DNA of 64,000 bases from Clostridium estertheticum (GTDB taxonomy: Bacteria > Bacillota > Clostridia > Clostridiales > Clostridiaceae), in NCBI RefSeq assembly GCF_011065935.2, contig NZ_JAAMNH020000001.1, positions 1,385,001 through 1,449,000 of the forward strand, given 5' to 3'. This document shows positions 59,473 through 64,000 of this stretch, piece by piece; the first letter of the stretch is position 1; each line of letters begins with the position of its first letter. The position numbers and the translations under genes were made by a program. The notes beneath the pieces were generated by a model, which saw only the letters and a program-made list of their open reading frames with translations, did no database searches and was not told where the DNA came from.

Positions 59473-60789
59473 ATGAGTGAATTTTTTAGCGATATCCAAA
59501 AAATAAAGTATGAAGGCAAGGATTCTAAAAATCCTTTAGCCTATAAGTATTACAATGCAGATGAGGTTATTGATGGAAAGACAATGAAAGAGCATTTGCG
59601 TTTTGCTGTTGCTTACTGGCACACTTTCACAGCTGGTGGAAATGATCCATTTGGAATGCCAACTATGCAAAGAAATTGGGATAATTTAACTGGAATGGAG
59701 CTTGCAAGAGCTAGAATTCATGCTAACTTTGAGTTTGCAGAAAAATTAGGAATAGGTTATTTTTGCTTCCATGATAGAGACATTGCACCGGAAGGCGCAG
59801 ACTTAGCAGAAACTAACAATAACTTAGATGAAATCGTTTTACTTGCAAAAGAACTATCAGAAAAATCTGGAGTAAAACTTCTATGGGGTACTGCAAATCT
59901 ATTTAGCAATCCTAGATTCGTTCATGGTGCAGCTTCTTCTTCAAATGCAGATGTTTTTGCATATGCAGCAGCTCAAACTAAGAAAGCTTTAGAAGTAACA
60001 AAATTATTAGGTGGCCAGAATTATGTTTTCTGGGGCGGACGGGAAGGTTATGAAACTTTATTAAACACTGATATGGGATTAGAACAGGATAATCTTGCTA
60101 GGTTTTTCCATATGGCTGTGGATTATGCAAAAGAAATTGGGTTTACTGGTCAATTCTTAATTGAGCCTAAGCCAAAGGAACCAACAAAGCACCAATATGA
60201 TTTTGATGTAGCTACAGTATTAGGCTTTTTAAGAAAATATGATTTGGACAAGTATTTTAAGATGAACATAGAAGCAAACCATGCTACTTTAGCTGGCCAT
60301 ACTTTTGAACATGAACTCCATTTAGCAAGAGTAAATGGTGTGCTTGGAAGTGTAGATGCAAACCAAGGAGATTCAAATCTTGGATGGGACACAGATCAAT
60401 TTCCTACAGATCTGCGGTCAGCAACCCTTGCGATGTATGAAGTAATAAAGAATGGTGGACTTCATTCAGGGGGACTTAATTTTGATGCAAAAACGAGAAG
60501 AGCTTCCTTTGAAGCAGTAGATTTGTTCTATTCTCACATTGCTGGAATGGATACTTTTGCAAAGGGTTTTAAAATAGCTTATAAATTGCTTGAAGATAGA
60601 GTTTTAGAAAATTTTGTTGCTACAAGATACGAAAGCTTCAAGGACGGAATAGGTAAGGACATTGTTGAAGGTAAAGTTGGATTTAATGAATTAGAGAAGT
60701 ACGCTTTAGATAATAGCAGTATTAAAAATGTGTCTGGCAGACAAGAAATGTTAGAATCTATTTTGAATCATTATATTCTTGAGGTATAA
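59473..60789 (+). CDS. xylA: Xylose isomerase XylA
   Basis: Interconverts D-xylose and D-xylulose in the cytoplasm. Class II length (438 residues). FCFHDRDIAPEGADLAE carries the catalytic His/Asp pair; VFWGGREGYETLLNTDMGLE, IEPKPKEPTKHQYDFD, NIEANHATLAGHTFEHEL and DANQGDSNLGWDTDQFPTDL carry the metal ligands and substrate residues. The ATG at 59473 follows AGGAGGT; an upstream ATG in frame has no RBS. First gene of the xylA-ROK-xylB-epimerase operon. Confidence 0.97.
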   Translation: MSEFFSDIQKIKYEGKDSKNPLAYKYYNADEVIDGKTMKEHLRFAVAYWHTFTAGGNDPFGMPTMQRNWDNLTGMELARARIHANFEFAEKLGIGYFCFHDRDIAPEGADLAETNNNLDEIVLLAKELSEKSGVKLLWGTANLFSNPRFVHGAASSSNADVFAYAAAQTKKALEVTKLLGGQNYVFWGGREGYETLLNTDMGLEQDNLARFFHMAVDYAKEIGFTGQFLIEPKPKEPTKHQYDFDVATVLGFLRKYDLDKYFKMNIEANHATLAGHTFEHELHLARVNGVLGSVDANQGDSNLGWDTDQFPTDLRSATLAMYEVIKNGGLHSGGLNFDAKTRRASFEAVDLFYSHIAGMDTFAKGFKIAYKLLEDRVLENFVATRYESFKDGIGKDIVEGKVGFNELEKYALDNSSIKNVSGRQEMLESILNHYILEV

Positions 60790-60802
60790 TATTGATGACT
60801 TA

Positions 60803-60831
60803 TAGAGCAGCGGTATATTACTGCTGCTCTA
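60803..60831 (+). other. Intercistronic hairpin behind xylA
   Basis: TAGAGCAGCGGTA (60803-60815) pairs with TACTGCTGCTCTA (60819-60831), one mismatch, no T-run. It may stabilise the xylA mRNA or attenuate the regulator gene behind it. Confidence 0.55.
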
Positions 60832-60856
60832 AATATTAGGATACGTGGTGAATATT

Positions 60857-62038
60857 ATGTTAAATAGTAAAAGTAATATAGATCAAGAATCAATAAAAAA
60901 TTCAAATAGAAAGAAAATACTTAATCTTATTGCTGAAAAAAGGGAGTATACAAAACAAAATATTTCAAAAGAAATTGGGGTAAGTATTCCTACCGTAATT
61001 GCAAATATCAATGAGCTACTAAAAGAAGGTTTAGTTGAAGAGGCAGGAGTTGAAGGATCAACAGGTGGAAGAAAACCTATTATTGTTAGATTTTTACCTG
61101 ACTCTAAGTATTCGTTTGGAGTAGAATTCACATTAAATAATGTGAGAATTGTTTTAATTAATCTTGATGCTGAAATAAAATTTGATGCTAGTTTTAAAGT
61201 TTCAGATTTTAAAAATATTGATGACATTATTGAGAAAATTCATGAAATTACTAATAATGTGGTAGGGGAAGAAAAAATTAGTCATAAGGATATCCTTGGG
61301 ATAGGTTTTTCACTTCCAGGTACAGTTAATGAAGAAAGCTTAATTCTTGAGTTAGCACCAAATATAGGTATGAAAAATGTTAGCTTTAAAAGATTTTTTC
61401 AGCTGTTACAGTTTCCTATATATATAGAGAATGAAGCTAATTCAGCCGCTTTTGGTGAGTTAAATCTAGGTATTGCTAAAAAAATGAGAAACTTAGTTTA
61501 TCTTTCTATTAATGAAGGTATAGGAGCTGGTATAGTAATTCAAGATTGCCTATACAAAGGGAAAAATAAACGAGCTGGAGAACTGGGACATATGACCATT
61601 GTACCTAATGGAAAACTTTGTAATTGTGGTAGAAAAGGATGCCTTGAGCAATATGCATCTATAAAATCTTTAATGGAAGATTATAATTATAAAAACTCAA
61701 AGCCTGTAAGCACCTTAAATGAGTTTTTCTCTAGAGTGGAACAAAAGGAAGACCTTGCAATGTTAGCACTTGAAAAATATTTAAGTTTTCTTGCTATAGG
61801 AATTCAAAATATTTTGTTAATTCTTGATCCACATTATGTGGTTTTAGGTGGAGAAATAAGTGATTTTTCAGAGTACTATCTTAAAGATTTAAAAGAAAAA
61901 ATATTTGTGGAAAACAGCTTTTATGATGATACTAATCTGAAAATATTTACATCTAAACTTAAAAAAGATTCTTCGATTTTAGGTGCAGCGCTACTACCTT
62001 TACAAAAATTATTTTCAATAAATGAAAAGATCATTTAG
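60857..62038 (+). CDS. ROK-family xylose repressor XylR-like
   Basis: About 393 residues. Winged helix (NISKEIGVSIPTVIANINEL, residues about 40-60), then GGRKPIIVRF and a ROK domain (GIGFSLPGTVNEE, YLSINEGIGAGIVIQ, KRAGELGHMTIVPNG, zinc cluster CNCGRKGCLEQYA). Its position between xylA and xylB, in the same direction, supports xylose-responsive repression of this operon. Start ATG at 60857 behind GTGGTGA; GTG codons at 60845 and 60848 are alternatives. Confidence 0.9.
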   Translation: MLNSKSNIDQESIKNSNRKKILNLIAEKREYTKQNISKEIGVSIPTVIANINELLKEGLVEEAGVEGSTGGRKPIIVRFLPDSKYSFGVEFTLNNVRIVLINLDAEIKFDASFKVSDFKNIDDIIEKIHEITNNVVGEEKISHKDILGIGFSLPGTVNEESLILELAPNIGMKNVSFKRFFQLLQFPIYIENEANSAAFGELNLGIAKKMRNLVYLSINEGIGAGIVIQDCLYKGKNKRAGELGHMTIVPNGKLCNCGRKGCLEQYASIKSLMEDYNYKNSKPVSTLNEFFSRVEQKEDLAMLALEKYLSFLAIGIQNILLILDPHYVVLGGEISDFSEYYLKDLKEKIFVENSFYDDTNLKIFTSKLKKDSSILGAALLPLQKLFSINEKII

Positions 62039-62049
62039 GAGGAGATTAA

Positions 62050-63576
62050 ATGACCTATGTTTTAGGGATAGATATAGGAACTACCGGAACAAAAACTATA
62101 TTGTTTGATGAAAAAGGTGTAGATATTTCAAGTGCGTTCAAGGATTATCCTTTGTATCAACCCAAAATCGGATGGGCTGAACAAAAACCTGAAGATTGGT
62201 GGGAAGCTGTAGTAGTTACAATAAGTTCAGCAATACAAGAAAGTGGAGTAAACATTGAAGATATTAAAGGAATAGGTTTATCAGGGCAGATGCATGGTTT
62301 GGTTATGATTGATAAAGAAGGACTGGTTTTAAGACCTTCAATAATATGGTGTGATCAAAGAACTTCTGAAGAATGCTACGAAATAACAAATGCAGTGGGC
62401 GCTGAAAGATTAATTGAAATAACAGCTAACCCAGCATTAACAGGTTTTACTGCATCTAAAATTATGTGGGTTAAAAAACATGAACCAGAACTTTATGAAA
62501 AAACTTATAAAATACTTTTGCCAAAGGATTATATAAGATTTATGCTTACTGGGGAATTTTGTACAGAAGTATCAGATGCCAGTGGAATGCAGCTTTTAGA
62601 TGTTCCTAACAGAAATTGGAGTGATGAAGTATTAGAAAAACTTCATATTAATAAAGACTTACTTGGGAAAGTTTATGAATCACAAGAAGTTACTGGAACA
62701 GTTAATAAAACTGCTGCAAAACTTACAGGGCTTAAAGAAGGGACTAAGGTAGTTGGGGGAGCAGGAGATCAAGCTGCTGGAGCCATAGGAAATGGCATTG
62801 TAAGACCAGGAGTAGTTTCTTCTACAATAGGAACCTCAGGGGTAGTATTTGCACATACTGATAAAATTACTATAGATAAAAAAGGTAGAGTTCATACCTT
62901 CTGTCATGCGGTACCAGGTGCTTGGCACATAATGGGAGTTACTCAAGCAGCGGGATTGTCTTTAAAATGGTTTAAAGATAATTTGTGTGTTCTGGAAAAC
63001 CAAAATTCAGCTTCATCAGGTGTTGATGTATATCAGGAGCTAAACTGCGAGGCTAAATCTGTAAAACCAGGTTGTGATGGTTTAATGTATTTACCTTACC
63101 TTATGGGAGAAAGAACCCCACATTTAGACCCTTATGCAAGAGGGGTTTTTTTTGGTCTTACTGCAAGGCATAACAAAAATGATATGCTCAGATCTGTTAT
63201 GGAGGGGGTAGGCTATAGCCTTAAGGATTGTATGGATATAATTAACGAAATGGGTATAACAGTTAATGAAGTAAGGGCTTCTGGCGGTGGCGGTAAAAGC
63301 GAAGTTTGGAGACAGATTCAAGCGGATATGTTCAATTCTGAAGTAGTTACTATTAACTCTAGCGAAGGACCTGCTCTAGGAGTAGCAATTTTAGCTTTAG
63401 TAGGTCTGGGAGTTTATCCATCTGTAATGGAGGCTTGTGATACTATTATTCATAAGGTTACTTCTCAAAAACCAATTAAAGAAAATAGTAAATTGTATAG
63501 TAAATATCATGATATCTATAAACAACTATATGGAGCATTAAAGCCTGAATTTATTAATTTAAATAAGGTAAAATAA
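62050..63576 (+). CDS. xylB: Xylulokinase XylB
   Basis: Phosphorylates D-xylulose to xylulose 5-phosphate for the pentose phosphate pathway. FGGY-family kinase, 508 residues: N-terminal IDIGTTGTKTILFDEKG, SGQMHGLVMIDKEG, SIIWCDQRTSEEC, then GGAGDQAAGAIGNGIVRPG and the C-terminal RASGGGGKSEVWRQIQADMF. AGGAGG precedes the ATG, which is 11 bp behind the regulator gene. Confidence 0.97.
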   Translation: MTYVLGIDIGTTGTKTILFDEKGVDISSAFKDYPLYQPKIGWAEQKPEDWWEAVVVTISSAIQESGVNIEDIKGIGLSGQMHGLVMIDKEGLVLRPSIIWCDQRTSEECYEITNAVGAERLIEITANPALTGFTASKIMWVKKHEPELYEKTYKILLPKDYIRFMLTGEFCTEVSDASGMQLLDVPNRNWSDEVLEKLHINKDLLGKVYESQEVTGTVNKTAAKLTGLKEGTKVVGGAGDQAAGAIGNGIVRPGVVSSTIGTSGVVFAHTDKITIDKKGRVHTFCHAVPGAWHIMGVTQAAGLSLKWFKDNLCVLENQNSASSGVDVYQELNCEAKSVKPGCDGLMYLPYLMGERTPHLDPYARGVFFGLTARHNKNDMLRSVMEGVGYSLKDCMDIINEMGITVNEVRASGGGGKSEVWRQIQADMFNSEVVTINSSEGPALGVAILALVGLGVYPSVMEACDTIIHKVTSQKPIKENSKLYSKYHDIYKQLYGALKPEFINLNKVK

Positions 63577-63600
63577 ATTAAAATGAATGGTGGGTGAATT

Positions 63601-64000
63601 ATGAGTATAAAAAAGGATTTTGGAACTGTAGATGGAAAGGCAGTATATTTTTTCACTATTAAAAACTCAAAGGGTATGGTTGCAGAAATTACTAACTATG
63701 GATCTACGTTAGTATCTCTAAAGGTCCTAGATAATAAAGGTGAGTTTAATGATGTAGTTTTAGGGTACGACAAATTGGAAGATTACTTAAAGTATAAATA
63801 CTTTTTTGGAGCAACAATAGGGCGATTTGCTAACAGAATCGAAAATTCAAGTTTTGAGCTCAATGGAATCCAGTATAATGTAGCTAAAAATGATGGCGAA
63901 AATCATTTACATGGTGGATTAGTGGGATTTGACAAAGTAGTTTGGGAAGAAAAATCACAAAAGAAAGAATCCAATAGTAGTATTGAATTTTCTTACCTTA
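63601..64000 (+). CDS. Aldose 1-epimerase (3' truncated by window edge)
   Basis: Interconverts alpha and beta sugar anomers (galactose mutarotase family). The first 133 codons are visible: TNYGSTLVSLKVLDNKGEFN, DVVLGYDKLEDYLK, FFGATIGRFANRIENSSFEL and NHLHGGLVGFDKVVWE. The GATIGRFANRI and NHLHGG motifs are the family's substrate-binding ones, including a catalytic-type His. The ATG follows GGTGGGTG. Located behind xylB, it would speed xylose anomer conversion for XylA. Confidence 0.9.
   Translation, partial: MSIKKDFGTVDGKAVYFFTIKNSKGMVAEITNYGSTLVSLKVLDNKGEFNDVVLGYDKLEDYLKYKYFFGATIGRFANRIENSSFELNGIQYNVAKNDGENHLHGGLVGFDKVVWEEKSQKKESNSSIEFSYL

Noticed and set aside
1..64000. CRISPR arrays, tRNA and rRNA genes
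   Set aside because: No regularly spaced repeats and no tRNA- or rRNA-like sequences were seen on either strand.

Overview
The window is AT-rich and carries genes typical of an anaerobic, clostridium-like Firmicute: purine-rich ribosome binding sites, many AraC, LacI and ROK sugar regulators, ABC sugar importers, corrinoid methyl-transfer proteins, and no tRNA or rRNA genes. Both ends cut genes (an ABC permease at the left, an aldose 1-epimerase at the right). It reads as an accessory carbohydrate and methyl-group catabolism region that has been repeatedly duplicated and decayed.

Region by region. (1) 1-13 kb: an LplC/LipO-type oligosaccharide importer with a Gfo/Idh/MocA oxidoreductase; a decayed copy of a large glycosidase-like gene with a broken AraC regulator; the intact glycosidase-like gene in an operon with MurQ and a MurK-like kinase (cell-wall amino-sugar salvage); and a GH2 enzyme. 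(2) 13-37 kb: the most unusual part. Six intact uroporphyrinogen-decarboxylase-fold (URO-D, the MtaA/MtbA/O-demethylase superfamily) proteins are interleaved with a ribose-type ABC importer, a corrinoid protein, a RACo-type reductive activator, a PocR-AraC regulator, a cupin protein, a URO-D/thioredoxin fusion with a CxxC protein and a COG0523 GTPase, and finally a PfkB sugar kinase. A ROK repressor and a LacI repressor, each next to a clear operator-like palindrome, are divergently transcribed at the left edge. (3) 37-39.4 kb: a mobile-element graveyard with the 5' part of a group II intron, pieces of several insertion sequences and a GH31 tail. (4) 39.8-45.5 kb: a MacB-like export system (lipoprotein adaptor, FtsX permease, two ATPases, one with an AbrB-like tail). 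(5) 45.5-54 kb: fragments of GH112, URO-D, GH38 and GH39 genes between intact genes for a glycosidase-like protein, a seventh URO-D protein, an AraC regulator and a GH95-like enzyme, then an IscB-like (RRXRR) remnant. (6) 54-56.3 kb: a decayed second activator gene, a second PocR-AraC gene, a HAD remnant. (7) 56.6-64 kb: Gfo/Idh/MocA plus ThuA-like genes, an AraC regulator, and a xylose operon (xylA, ROK regulator, xylB, aldose epimerase).

Working model (inference): region 2 imports a small methylated sugar, polyol or glycoside, removes its methyl group by URO-D methyltransferases onto a corrinoid protein kept active by the RACo-like protein, and phosphorylates the freed sugar with the PfkB kinase. 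No methyltetrahydrofolate-type MT-II (MtrH/AcsE-like) gene is visible in the window. The same ancestral activator-regulator pair occurs three times, and in each copy one partner is wrecked while the other is intact.
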